Below, one piece after another: positions 43,411-52,076 of a DNA stretch of 64,000 nt. The notes beneath the pieces were generated by a model. That model made no database searches. It saw only the letters and a list, made by a program, of their open reading frames with translations, and was not told the DNA's origin. Positions within the stretch are counted from its first letter, which is position 1, and each line of letters begins with the position of its first letter. The position numbers and the translations under genes are program-made. The stretch is from Hyphomicrobiales bacterium (lineage in GTDB: Bacteria; Pseudomonadota; Alphaproteobacteria; Rhizobiales; Beijerinckiaceae). The DNA lies in assembly GCA_930633495.1 (NCBI GenBank), contig CAKNFJ010000001.1, forward strand, positions 1,857,001 to 1,921,000, in the 5' to 3' direction.

Positions 43411-44391
43411 ATGACCGACAATTCCGCCAAGAACCCGACCGCGCAGGGCCGCATCGCCCTGCTGGGCTGCCCGATCGAGGTCGGCGCCTCGCGCCGCGGC
43501 GCGCTGATGGGCCCCGCCGGCCTGCGCACCGCCGGCCTCGTGCGCGTCCTGGAAGACCTCGGCTATGCCGTCGAGGACCATGGCGACATCCTGCCGCGCG
43601 ACCTCCAGCCCGTCGAAGGCCCGGCGCCCGACAATGCCCGCTTCTACCATGAGATCGCCGCCTGGATGCGGGCGCTCAGCGCCCGCGCCTACGAGCTTGC
43701 CCGCTCCGGCGCGGCCCCGATCTTCCTCGGCGGCGACCACAGCCTGTCGATGGGCTCGGTCAACGGCGTTGCCCGCTACTGGCAGGAGCAGGGCCGCAAG
43801 CTCTTCGTGCTCTGGCTCGACGCCCATGCCGACTACAACATGCCGGCGATCTCGCCCTCGGGGAACATGCACGGCATGTCCTCCGCCTTCCTCTGCGGCG
43901 AGACCGGCCTCGACGACCTGCTCGGAGCCGAGCCGCGCGCCTCGATCTCGCCGGCGCAGCTCAGCCTGTTCGGCATCCGCTCGATCGACCCGCTGGAGAA
44001 GGCTGCGGTCAAGGAGCGCGGCATCGACATCGCCGACATGCGCGCCATCGACGAGCATGGCGTCGGCGTGCTGATCCGCCAGGTCATCGACAAGGTGCGC
44101 GCCGAGAACGGCGTGCTGCACGTCTCCTTCGACGTCGATTTCATCGACCCGCCGCTGGCGCCGGGCGTCGGCACGACCGTGCCGGGCGGCGCGACCTATC
44201 GCGAGGCGCATCTGGTGATGGAGCTGCTGCACGATTCCGGGCTGGTGCGCTCGATGGACATCGTCGAGCTCAACCCCTTCCTCGACGATCGCGGCATGAC
44301 GGCGCGCCTCGCCGTCGAGCTCGCCGGCAGCCTGTTCGGCCAGCAGATCACCGACCGGCAGACGCCGTCCAACGCCATCGGCGCGGCCTGA
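43411..44391 (+). CDS. rocF: Arginase
   Basis: 326-residue manganese enzyme that hydrolyses arginine to ornithine and urea. It carries the metal-site motifs FLGGDHSLSMGS, LDAHADYNMP and SFDVDFIDPPLAPGVGTTVPGG, plus the start region IALLGCPIEVGASRRGALMGP. It is the first step of arginine catabolism; ornithine cyclodeaminase, encoded at 50208-51266, would convert the ornithine to proline. The gene is on its own transcript, after the efe operon on the same strand, with a short palindrome between. A family-B repeat follows. Confidence 0.94.
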   Translation: MTDNSAKNPTAQGRIALLGCPIEVGASRRGALMGPAGLRTAGLVRVLEDLGYAVEDHGDILPRDLQPVEGPAPDNARFYHEIAAWMRALSARAYELARSGAAPIFLGGDHSLSMGSVNGVARYWQEQGRKLFVLWLDAHADYNMPAISPSGNMHGMSSAFLCGETGLDDLLGAEPRASISPAQLSLFGIRSIDPLEKAAVKERGIDIADMRAIDEHGVGVLIRQVIDKVRAENGVLHVSFDVDFIDPPLAPGVGTTVPGGATYREAHLVMELLHDSGLVRSMDIVELNPFLDDRGMTARLAVELAGSLFGQQITDRQTPSNAIGAA

Positions 44392-44431
44392 GCGGGCCAA
44401 TCCCCAGATCACTTATCCGTCTGTCGCTCCC

Positions 44432-44520
44432 CGTCATTGCGAGGAGCGACAGAGACGAAGCAATCCAGGGGCGGCAGAGCTCTACGTCTCCTGGATTGCT
44501 TCGCTGCGCTCGCAATGACG
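44432..44520. repeat. Dispersed palindromic repeat, family B
   Basis: Outer arms CGTCATTGCGAG and CTCGCAATGACG; inner GAAGCAATCCAG and CTGGATTGCTTC. It lies between the convergent arginase and gamma-glutamyltransferase genes. Elements with the same core are known as scattered intergenic repeats in alphaproteobacteria. Confidence 0.8.
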
Positions 44521-44539
44521 AGGCAGCCGGGAAGCAGCC

Positions 44540-46135
44540 TCAAACGGCCAGCGCGAAGCCGTCCTTACGGTGGTCCGAGGCGCCGAACATCACGCCGCGC
44601 TTGTGGTCGACCCAGATCGCCTGGCAGCCGCCGAGCGGCTCCTCCGCCCAGGCCACGTCATGGCCGCGCGCCTTGAGATCCTCGGCGACGCTCGCCGGGA
44701 TCGTCGTCTCCAGCGAGAGCTTGCCGTCATAGGCGAAGCTGCGCGGCGCATCCGAAGCCTGCTGCGGGTCGAGGCCACGGTCGAGGATGCCGGAGAGGAA
44801 ATGGGCATGGCCGGTCGACTGATACTGGCCGCCCATGACACCGAACGGCATGATCGGCTTGCCGTCCTTGGCCAGCATCCCCGGAATGATCGTGTGGAAC
44901 GGGCGCTTGCGCGGCGCGATGGCGTTGGGATGGCCCTCGATCAGGCGGAAGCCCGAGCCGCGGTTCTGCAGCATGACGCCGGCCTTGGCCGCATAGATGC
45001 CGCTGCCGAAGGCGGAGAATAGCGAGTTGATGAAGGACACCATGTTACCGGCACCGTCGACGACGCAGAGATAGATCGTGTCCTTGTGCAGGGGCATGTC
45101 GAAGACTTCCGGCTTCGCCGCCTTCTCCAGGCTGATCTCCTTGCGGATGCGACCGACGAACTGATCCGACAGGAAGGCTTCCGTGTCGAAGGGGCTCACA
45201 GTCGGATCGGCGACCAGCGCATCGCGCTGGCGATAGGCAGCCTTGCTCGCCTCGGCGAGGAGATGGATACGGTCGGCCTCGCTGAGCTTCCCGTCCTTCA
45301 TGTCGAAGCCTTCGAGGATGCGCGCGATCAGCAGCGCGGCGATGCCCTGGCCGTTCGGCGGGCATTCCCAGAGGCGGTGGCCGCGATAATCGGCACCGAT
45401 CGGGTCGACATAGTCCGGTTTCGAGGCGGCGAAATCATCGAGCCCTATCAAGCTGCCGGCAGCCCTGAGCACGGAAACCATGTCCTCGGCGAGCTCGCCC
45501 TCGTAAAAGGCCGAGCGGCCCTCGCGGGCGATGCGGCGCAGCATGTTGCCGAGCGCCGGATGGACCATCTTGTCGCCGATAGCCGGAGGATTCCCGCCCG
45601 GCAGGTAGACGGCGTTGCCGAGGCCGTGCTTCTCGATGCGGCCGCGGGCCTTGGCCCAGTCGAGCGCGACGCGCGGCGTCACCACGAAGCCCTCCTCGGC
45701 GGCGCGGATCGCCGGGGCGAAGATCTCGTCGAGGCTCTTGCTGCCATGATCGGCGACGAGGCGGCACCAGGCGTCGATGGCGCCGGGCACGGTGACGGCG
45801 TGGGGAGAATCCGCCGCGATCGCCGTCATGCCCTGGCCGAGAAACCAGCCGAGCTCGGCCTTGGCGGCCGAGCGGCCGGAGCCGTTGATCGCGACCATCT
45901 TGCCATTGGCCGGGGCGTAGATCGCGAAGCAGTCGCCGCCGATGCCGGTCATGTGCGGATCGACCACGGCCTGGACGGCGACCGCCGCGATGGCCGCGTC
46001 GATGGCGTTGCCGCCGGCGCGCAGGATGTCGACCGCGGCCAATGTCGAGGCCGGGTGCGAGGTCGCCGCCATGCCGCGGTCACCGACCGCAACCGGCCGG
46101 CCCGACACCGTGAAATCGCGAACGCCCCAGCTCAT
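44540..46135 (-). CDS. ggt: Gamma-glutamyltransferase family hydrolase
   Basis: 531-residue Ntn-hydrolase precursor that splits itself before a nucleophilic threonine. The likely nucleophile is Thr353 in MPLHKDTIYLCVVDGAGNMVSFINS. Family patterns GGNAIDAAIAAVAVQAVVDPHMTGIGGDCFAIY and ECPPNGQGIAALL are present. Substrates include glutathione and other gamma-glutamyl or cephalosporin-like amides. No obvious signal peptide precedes MSWGVRDFTV, so it may act in the cytoplasm. The ATG at 46133-46135 follows GGAGA. It diverges from threonine ammonia-lyase across 292 bases. Confidence 0.9.
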   Translation of the reverse strand: MSWGVRDFTVSGRPVAVGDRGMAATSHPASTLAAVDILRAGGNAIDAAIAAVAVQAVVDPHMTGIGGDCFAIYAPANGKMVAINGSGRSAAKAELGWFLGQGMTAIAADSPHAVTVPGAIDAWCRLVADHGSKSLDEIFAPAIRAAEEGFVVTPRVALDWAKARGRIEKHGLGNAVYLPGGNPPAIGDKMVHPALGNMLRRIAREGRSAFYEGELAEDMVSVLRAAGSLIGLDDFAASKPDYVDPIGADYRGHRLWECPPNGQGIAALLIARILEGFDMKDGKLSEADRIHLLAEASKAAYRQRDALVADPTVSPFDTEAFLSDQFVGRIRKEISLEKAAKPEVFDMPLHKDTIYLCVVDGAGNMVSFINSLFSAFGSGIYAAKAGVMLQNRGSGFRLIEGHPNAIAPRKRPFHTIIPGMLAKDGKPIMPFGVMGGQYQSTGHAHFLSGILDRGLDPQQASDAPRSFAYDGKLSLETTIPASVAEDLKARGHDVAWAEEPLGGCQAIWVDHKRGVMFGASDHRKDGFALAV

Positions 46136-46364
46136 ATTCGTCTCCACCTCTGCGGCGCCGTCGCTTCGCGACGCCTTGTTTCGCTCAACGCTTTGGCGTG
46201 CCGGCCGGGGGCTTGGCAATCCCGCCCGACGCATGACCGGCATGGGTCGCCCCTCGCCGCACGCAGCCATCCCGATTGACATCACAGCGCGGAAGGACTG
46301 GAGCGCCGTGCGCGCATCCGCGCGCAATGTGGCGATCCAGTTTTTGTTCAACCATCAGAGTTTT

Positions 46365-46389
46365 CCGAAAAGTGGTTTCCACTTTTCGG
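46365..46389. repeat. Palindromic repeat, family F, in the ilvA upstream region
   Basis: CCGAAAAGTGG (46365-46375), TTT, CCACTTTTCGG (46379-46389): perfect 11-base arms. It is the core of a palindrome seen often in Rhizobiales intergenic DNA. It is about 40 bases ahead of the ilvA start, in the ggt/ilvA divergent gap. Confidence 0.75.
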
Positions 46390-46427
46390 TCCGATGCCGT
46401 ATCGCCGCCTCAAAGGACGGGCCGGCC

Positions 46428-47957
46428 ATGCAAGACTACATCCGCAAGATCATCGGGGCGCGCGTCTACGATGTCGCGATCGAAAGCCCGCTCGACCCGA
46501 TGCCGCGCCTGTCAGCCCGCATCGGCGGCAGCGCCCTGCTGAAGCGCGAGGATCTGCAGCCCGTCTTCTCGTTCAAACTGCGCGGCGCCTACAACAAGAT
46601 CGCCAGCCTCTCGACGGAGGAAGCGGAGCGCGGCGTGATCTGCGCCTCGGCCGGCAACCATGCGCAGGGCGTGGCACTGGCGGCGAAGAAGCTCGGCATC
46701 AAGGCGACCATCGTGATGCCGCGCACGACGCCGGACATCAAGGTGCAGGCGGTGCGCAGCCTCGGCGGGCGCGTCGTGCTGCATGGCGAGAATTTCGACG
46801 AGGCCTACGGGCACGCCCGCAAGCTCGAAGCGGAAAAGGGGCTGACCTTCGTCCACCCCTATGACGATCCGGACGTCATCGCCGGCCAGGGCACGGTCGG
46901 CATGGAGATCCTGCGCCAGCATTCCGAGCCGATCAAGGCGATCTTCGTGCCGATCGGCGGCGGCGGGCTTGCGGCCGGCGTCGCGGTCTACGCCAAGTTC
47001 CTGCGACCCGAGATCAAGGTGATCGGTGTCGAGCCGGAAGACGCCGCCTCCATGGCAGGCGCCATCGCAGCGGGCGAGCGCGTCGTGCTCGATCAGGTCG
47101 GCCTCTTCGCCGATGGCGTCGCGGTGCGGCAGGCCGGTGAGGAAACGTTCAGGCTCTGCCGCGACCTGCTCGACGAGGTCGTCACCGTCTCGACCGACGA
47201 GATCTGCGCGGCGGTGAAGGATATCTTCGAGGACACCCGCGCCATCGCCGAGCCTTCGGGCGCGGTCAGCCTCGCGGGCTTGAAGGCCTATGCCGCGCGC
47301 GAGGCCAAGCGGACGGGCGCGCTGATCGCGATCAATAGCGGCGCGAACATGAATTTCGACCGCCTGCGCCACATCGCCGAGCGGGCCGAGATCGGCGAGC
47401 ATCGCGAGGCCCTGCTCGCGGTGACCATCCCCGAAAGACCCGGCGCCTATCGCGCCTTCATCCAACTGCTCGGCCGGCGCGCCATCACCGAGTTCAACTA
47501 CCGTTATTCCGATCCGCAGGCGGCGCGCATCTTCGTCGGCGTCCAGCTTTCCGAGGGCGATGCCGAGAAGCGCCAGATCATCGCGATGCTGGCCGAGCAC
47601 GGCTATCCGGTGCTCGACATGAGCGACAACGAACTCGCCAAGCTGCATATCCGCTACATGGTGGGCGGCAAGGCGCCCGGGCTCGGCGACGAGCTGATCT
47701 TCCGCTTCCAGTTCCCGGAGCGGCCGGGCGCGCTGCTGAAGTTCCTCAACAGCCTCTCGGCCGACTGGAACATCTCTCTCTTCCACTACCGCAACCACGG
47801 CGCCGATTACGGCCGTATCCTCGCCGGCATCCAGATCCCGCCGTCCCAGCGCGGTCAGCTTACCAAGCGGCTCGATGCGCTGGGCTATCCCTATTGGAGC
47901 GAGAGCGACAATCCGGCTTATCTGTCGTTTCTGGCGGAGATGCCGTCGGCGAATTGA
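46428..47957 (+). CDS. ilvA: Threonine ammonia-lyase, biosynthetic type
   Basis: 509-residue PLP enzyme that converts threonine to 2-oxobutyrate and ammonia, the first committed step to isoleucine. The PLP lysine is Lys50 in FSFKLRGAYNK; the glycine loop is PIGGGGLAAGVAVY. Two ACT-type regulatory domains (about 325-400 and 420-505) begin LLAVTIPERPGAYRAFIQLLG and LIFRFQFPERPGALLKFLNSL, indicating allosteric control by isoleucine and valine. The ATG at 46428 follows AAAGGACG. The length and two ACT domains argue for the biosynthetic, not the catabolic, form. The transcript ends near a dyad at 47957-48008. Confidence 0.93.
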   Translation: MQDYIRKIIGARVYDVAIESPLDPMPRLSARIGGSALLKREDLQPVFSFKLRGAYNKIASLSTEEAERGVICASAGNHAQGVALAAKKLGIKATIVMPRTTPDIKVQAVRSLGGRVVLHGENFDEAYGHARKLEAEKGLTFVHPYDDPDVIAGQGTVGMEILRQHSEPIKAIFVPIGGGGLAAGVAVYAKFLRPEIKVIGVEPEDAASMAGAIAAGERVVLDQVGLFADGVAVRQAGEETFRLCRDLLDEVVTVSTDEICAAVKDIFEDTRAIAEPSGAVSLAGLKAYAAREAKRTGALIAINSGANMNFDRLRHIAERAEIGEHREALLAVTIPERPGAYRAFIQLLGRRAITEFNYRYSDPQAARIFVGVQLSEGDAEKRQIIAMLAEHGYPVLDMSDNELAKLHIRYMVGGKAPGLGDELIFRFQFPERPGALLKFLNSLSADWNISLFHYRNHGADYGRILAGIQIPPSQRGQLTKRLDALGYPYWSESDNPAYLSFLAEMPSAN

Positions 47958-48008
47958 TGCGCATCAAATCGTTCGTCATGCTCGAACGATACGTTTGATA
48001 TTACGCAT
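47957..48008. promoter_or_regulatory. Extended dyad between ilvA and the YeiH-like gene
   Basis: Left arm from 47957 (ATGCG, ATCAAA, CGTTCG) and right arm ending at 48008 (CGAACG, TTTGAT, CGCAT) match in order with small gaps. It is 55 bases before the yeiH-like start. It could be an operator for the LysR-type regulator encoded two genes along, or an ilvA end hairpin. Confidence 0.4.
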
Positions 48009-48062
48009 TGGATCGATTGGACGGAGAAGAATATTCCCTGACCAGCACCGGAGAGCTGGTCA

Positions 48063-49109
48063 ATGTCCTCTTACGCCCCGCAGAATCTCGCGAAGCCCGC
48101 CCCCACGGCATCCGGCACCGCATGGCTCGCCATCGGCCCCGGCCTGCTGCTCGCCGGCATGATCGCGGCGACCGGCTTCGCCCTGCGACAAGTGCCTGGG
48201 CTTGGCGCCTTCAGCCCGATGATCCTCGCCATCCTGATCGGCATCGGCTTCCACAACCTCGTCGGCACGCCGGCAGCGGCCAAAGCCGGCGTCGCCTTCG
48301 CCATGCGCAAGGTGTTGCGCTTCGCCATCATCCTGCTCGGCCTGCAGCTCACCGTGGCGCAGGTGCTGGCGGTGGGGTTGAGTGGCATCGCCGTGATCGT
48401 CGCGACGCTCGTCGCCACCTTCCTGTTCACCACCTGGCTCGGCCGGCGGATCGGCGTCGAGCGCAAGCTCGCCGAGCTGATCGCGGCCGGCACCTCGATC
48501 TGCGGCGCCTCGGCGGTGATCGCGACCAATACCGTCACGCAAGCACCCGACGAGGACGTGGCCTATGCCGTGGCCTGCGTCACCGTCTTCGGCTCGATCG
48601 CGATGTTCGCCTATCCGCTGCTGCCGGGACTGCTGCATCTCGACGCCCACGCCTATGGGCTGTGGACGGGCGCCTCGATCCACGAGATCGCGCAGGTCGT
48701 CGCGGCCGCCTTCCAGGGCGGGCAACAAGCCGGCGAGTTCGGCACCGTCGCCAAGCTGTCGCGGGTGATGATGCTCGCCCCGGTCGTGATCACGCTCGGA
48801 CTGATGGCGGCGCGCCGCGCCCGTGGCAACGGCGATGCCGGAGCGCAGGCCAAGGCGCCGATGCCCTGGTTCGTGCTCGGCTTCATCGCGATGGTCGGGC
48901 TCAACAGCCTCGTCACCATCCCCAGCGAGGCCAAGGCGGGCATCGTCACAGCGACCAGCTTCCTGCTCTCGATGGCGCTGGCCGCGATGGGGCTGGAGAC
49001 TGATATCGGCAAGCTCAAGGCCAAGGGCCTGCGCCCGCTCCTGCTCGGCCTCGCCGCCTTCCTGTTCATCGCGGGCTTCAGCCTTCTGCTGGTGAAGCTC
49101 GCCGCGTAA
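48063..49109 (+). CDS. yeiH: YeiH/UPF0324 family putative sulfur-anion exporter
   Basis: 348 residues with about ten membrane helices. Family patterns are [42 protein letters not shown] and [21 protein letters not shown]. Homologues are described as putative sulfate or sulfite exporters, a role that rests mostly on gene context. The gene is followed after ten bases by a YeiE-like LysR regulator on the same strand; in E. coli yeiE and yeiH are also neighbours, and YeiE responds to sulfite or iron conditions. An extended dyad lies in the upstream gap. Confidence 0.85.
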   Translation: MSSYAPQNLAKPAPTASGTAWLAIGPGLLLAGMIAATGFALRQVPGLGAFSPMILAILIGIGFHNLVGTPAAAKAGVAFAMRKVLRFAIILLGLQLTVAQVLAVGLSGIAVIVATLVATFLFTTWLGRRIGVERKLAELIAAGTSICGASAVIATNTVTQAPDEDVAYAVACVTVFGSIAMFAYPLLPGLLHLDAHAYGLWTGASIHEIAQVVAAAFQGGQQAGEFGTVAKLSRVMMLAPVVITLGLMAARRARGNGDAGAQAKAPMPWFVLGFIAMVGLNSLVTIPSEAKAGIVTATSFLLSMALAAMGLETDIGKLKAKGLRPLLLGLAAFLFIAGFSLLLVKLAA

Positions 49110-49119
49110 GCTCGCGAGC

Positions 49120-49998
49120 ATGACGCTCGAACAGCTCCGCATCTTCGTCGCCGTCGCCGAACGGGAACACCTGACGCAAGGCTCCCGCGCCCTCAATCTC
49201 ACGCAATCGGCGGTAAGCTCCGCGATCGCGACGCTGGAAGCGCGCTACGCAACCAAGCTGTTCGACCGGATCGGCCGGCGCATCGCGCTGACCGAGGCCG
49301 GCCGCCTCTTCCTCACCGAGGCGCGCGCCGTGCTGGCGCGGGCTGCGGCGGCGGAAGCGGTGCTCTCCGACCTTTCGGGGCTGGCGCGCGGCTCGCTCGC
49401 CCTGATGGCGAGCCAGACCGTGGCGAACTACTGGCTGCCGCCGCTGATCCAGCGCTTTCGCCTGGAGCACCCCGGCATCGCGGTCACACTCGCGATCGGC
49501 AACACCGAGACGGTCAGCGCCGCCATCCATGACGGCGCGGCCGATCTCGGCTTCATCGAGGGCGAGATCGACGACCCGGCGCTGGCGATCACCGCCGTCG
49601 CCGAGGACGAACTCGTCATCGTCGCGCCGGCCAGCCATCGCTGGGCGCAGACGCCCCCCTCCACCACCGAGCTGAAACAGGGCGCGTGGGTGCTGCGCGA
49701 GCCGGGCTCGGGCACGCGCGCCATGTTCGAGGCGGCCCTGCCGGGGCTGGGCCTCACCACGGCGGACCTCGCCATCGCGCTGGAGCTGCCATCGAATGAG
49801 GCGGTTTGTGCGGCCGTCTCTGCGGGTGCCGGCACGACAGCGATTTCGCGCCTCGTCGCCGCCAACGCCATCGCGGCCGGGCGGCTTGCCACCGTGGCGT
49901 TGCCGCTGCCGAAACGGCGCTTCCTCGCGCTGCGCCACAAGGAACGCTACCTCGCCAAGGCGGCAGCGGCGTTCCTCGCGCTCAGTCCGATGGATTAG
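49120..49998 (+). CDS. LysR-family transcriptional regulator, YeiE-like
   Basis: 292 residues: an N-terminal winged helix (TLEQLRIFVAVAEREHLTQGSRALNLTQSAVSSAIATLEA) and a periplasmic-binding-protein-fold effector domain with SQTVANYWLPPLIQRFRLEHPGI, DLGFIEGEIDDPAL and REPGSGTRAMFE. These blocks are close to YeiE. It lies ten bases after the yeiH-like gene on the same strand, so it is probably co-transcribed and may regulate that gene from the dyad upstream. The effector, possibly a sulfur anion, is inferred from the context. Confidence 0.85.
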   Translation: MTLEQLRIFVAVAEREHLTQGSRALNLTQSAVSSAIATLEARYATKLFDRIGRRIALTEAGRLFLTEARAVLARAAAAEAVLSDLSGLARGSLALMASQTVANYWLPPLIQRFRLEHPGIAVTLAIGNTETVSAAIHDGAADLGFIEGEIDDPALAITAVAEDELVIVAPASHRWAQTPPSTTELKQGAWVLREPGSGTRAMFEAALPGLGLTTADLAIALELPSNEAVCAAVSAGAGTTAISRLVAANAIAAGRLATVALPLPKRRFLALRHKERYLAKAAAAFLALSPMD

Positions 49999-50043
49999 GG
50001 CCCGCAAGCAGTTTCTGGATCGCTCCCAGTCCGAACCACCCTT

Positions 50044-50173
50044 GTCATTCCGGGGCTTCGCGTAGCGAAGAACCCGGAACCCACGACTGGGCTGTCCCGC
50101 TCATCAAGCGACCTCAGATATCTCACCCAGTCGTGGGTTCCGGGTTCGCGCCTGCGGCACGCCCCGGAATGAC
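50044..50173. repeat. Dispersed palindromic repeat, family C
   Basis: Outer arms GTCATTCCGGGGC (50044-50056) and GCCCCGGAATGAC (50161-50173); inner GAACCCGGAACCCACGACTGG and its inverse CCAGTCGTGGGTTCCGGGTTC complete a long stem. It lies between the convergent LysR and ornithine cyclodeaminase genes. Confidence 0.8.
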
Positions 50174-50207
50174 AACCGAGTGACCCAAAGCCGTTGCTAA
50201 AACTGGA

Positions 50208-51266
50208 TCAGGCGGCCGCAGCAGCACCCGGCGCGGCGCGCATCAGCATGCCGAAGAGATCGCGGGAATCGTCCGGGTCGGCGATCAAGTCGAGTTCGGC
50301 ATAGGTGCCGGCCTCGCGGATGCGCTCATAGACATAGCGCAGCGCCGAGAAATCCTCGATCGCGAAGCCGACCGAATCGAACATCGTGATCTGGCGCGCA
50401 TCAGTGCGGCCCTGCGCCGCCCCAGTGATGACCTTCCAGAGTTCCTCGACCGGGTGATCGGCGTCGAGCTGCTGGATGTCGCCCTCGATGCGGGTCTGCG
50501 GCGGATATTCGACGAAGATCGACGAGCGCAGCAGCACGTCGCGGTGGATCTCGGTCTTGCCGGGGCAGTCGCCGCCGACCGCGTTGATGTGGATGCCGGC
50601 GCCGACCATGTTGTCGGTCAGAATCGTCGCGTACTGCTTGTCGGCGGTCACGGTGGTGACGATATCGGCGCCTTCGACCGCCTCCATCGCCGTGGCGCAG
50701 CGCGTGATCTTGAAGCCGTGTCGGGCAAGGTTGCGGGCGCATTTCTCGGTCGCGGCCGGATCGACGTCATAGAGGCGCAGGTTCTCGATGCCGAGGATCG
50801 CGCGGAAGGCGAATGCCTGGAATTCGGACTGCGCACCGTTGCCGATGATCGCCATGGTCGCGGCGTTCTTGGGCGCGAGGTGCTTGGCCGCCACCGCCGA
50901 CATCGCCGCCGTGCGCAACGCCGTCAGGAAGGTCATCTCGGAGAGCAGGACGGGATAGCCGGTCGCGACATCCGAGAGCAGGCCGAAGGCGGTGACCGTC
51001 TGCAGGCCGGCCTTCATGTTCTTCGGGTGGCCGTTGACGTATTTGAAGCCGTAGAGCTTGCCGTCGCTGGTCGGCATCAGCTCGATCACGCCTTCGAGGC
51101 TGTGCGAGGCGATGCGCGGCGTCTTGTCGAAGATCTCCCAGCGCCGGAAATCGTCCTCGATATAGCCCGCGATCTCGGACAGCATCCGCTCGATACCGAT
51201 CGCATGGACCAGCTTCATCATGTGGTCGACGCTGACGAAAGGCACGACGTTGAGCTGCTGAATCAT
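50208..51266 (-). CDS. ocd: Ornithine cyclodeaminase
   Basis: 352-residue NAD-dependent enzyme of the ornithine cyclodeaminase/mu-crystallin family, making proline and ammonia from ornithine. Visible are a lysine-rich active region (DGKLYGFKYVNGHPKN), ALRTAAMSAVAAKHLAPKN, the NAD-binding MAIIGNGAQSEFQAFAF and INAVGGDCPGKTEIHRDVL. With arginase it gives a route arginine, ornithine, proline. The ATG is at 51264-51266; an in-frame extension to 51353 runs into the promoter gap. It is divergent from an Lrp-type regulator gene (128 bases apart), which is the probable controller. Confidence 0.93.
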   Translation of the reverse strand: MIQQLNVVPFVSVDHMMKLVHAIGIERMLSEIAGYIEDDFRRWEIFDKTPRIASHSLEGVIELMPTSDGKLYGFKYVNGHPKNMKAGLQTVTAFGLLSDVATGYPVLLSEMTFLTALRTAAMSAVAAKHLAPKNAATMAIIGNGAQSEFQAFAFRAILGIENLRLYDVDPAATEKCARNLARHGFKITRCATAMEAVEGADIVTTVTADKQYATILTDNMVGAGIHINAVGGDCPGKTEIHRDVLLRSSIFVEYPPQTRIEGDIQQLDADHPVEELWKVITGAAQGRTDARQITMFDSVGFAIEDFSALRYVYERIREAGTYAELDLIADPDDSRDLFGMLMRAAPGAAAAA

Positions 51267-51393
51267 GGGTCCCCGCGCTGCTTCTGCGAAAGACCCATTC
51301 TCCGTGTTTTCGGCGGCAGGCGAAAGAAGCCATAATGACCTGATCGGTGGCAATATTGATCGAAACGATAAAAAGATTTATCCATTCCGGGTA

Positions 51394-51831
51394 ATGGATG
51401 ACATCGATCGCAGGCTCATCACCCTGTTGCGCCATGACGGGCGCCGCAGCATCTCGGACCTCGCAGCCGATCTCGGCCTGACGCGGGCGACCGTTCGCGC
51501 GCGGCTGGAGAAGCTGGAACAATCGGGCGAGATCATCGGCTTCACCGTGATCCTGCGCTCGGACGCGATCGACCTGCCGGTGCGCGGCATCACCATGATC
51601 GAAATCGCCGGCCAGGCCGCGGATTCGGTCACCACGGCGCTCAGCGGCTTCAGCGAAGTCTCCAGCATCCACACCACCAACGGCAACTGGGACCTCGTCG
51701 TGGAACTCGGCACCTCCGACCTGATCGCCTTCGACCAGGTGCTCAGGCGCATCCGCCTGATCCCCGGCGTCACCAACAGCGAAACCAGCCTGCTGCTGGC
51801 GACGCCGCGCAGCGTCAAGGCGCGGCTCTAG
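51394..51831 (+). CDS. Lrp/AsnC family transcriptional regulator (divergent from ocd)
   Basis: 145 residues: winged helix (MDDIDRRLITLLRHDGRRSISDLAADLGLTRATVRARLEKLEQSGEI) and a RAM domain (EVSSIHTTNGNWDLVVELGTSD, LIPGVTNSETSLLL). The ATG at 51394 follows a GGGTA sequence with no strong ribosome site. The head-to-head arrangement with ornithine cyclodeaminase is typical of the PutR/OcdR-type local regulators and suggests ornithine, arginine or proline as effector (inference). An eight-base palindrome CAATATTG at 51351-51358 lies in the gap and may be part of its binding site. Confidence 0.87.
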   Translation: MDDIDRRLITLLRHDGRRSISDLAADLGLTRATVRARLEKLEQSGEIIGFTVILRSDAIDLPVRGITMIEIAGQAADSVTTALSGFSEVSSIHTTNGNWDLVVELGTSDLIAFDQVLRRIRLIPGVTNSETSLLLATPRSVKARL

Positions 51832-52076
51832 CCCCCGCAAGAACCGCCGCTGCATGGCGGCCATCCGCAAACGCGGCGCGGCGCCCCGTGACAGGCAGGC
51901 GCCCGCCCCCTAACGTTATGCCCCGTCAGATACAGCGTCGATGCCGGCCGGCGATGCATGATCGCGCAAGGCCGCCCGTTCGCATCCGACACCGACAGTT
52001 CCCGTTCGGGGCATGGACAACCGGCCTTACCGGCCGATCCTCCGCGCCTCGACCAAGACAAGGCAGGAGACAGACC

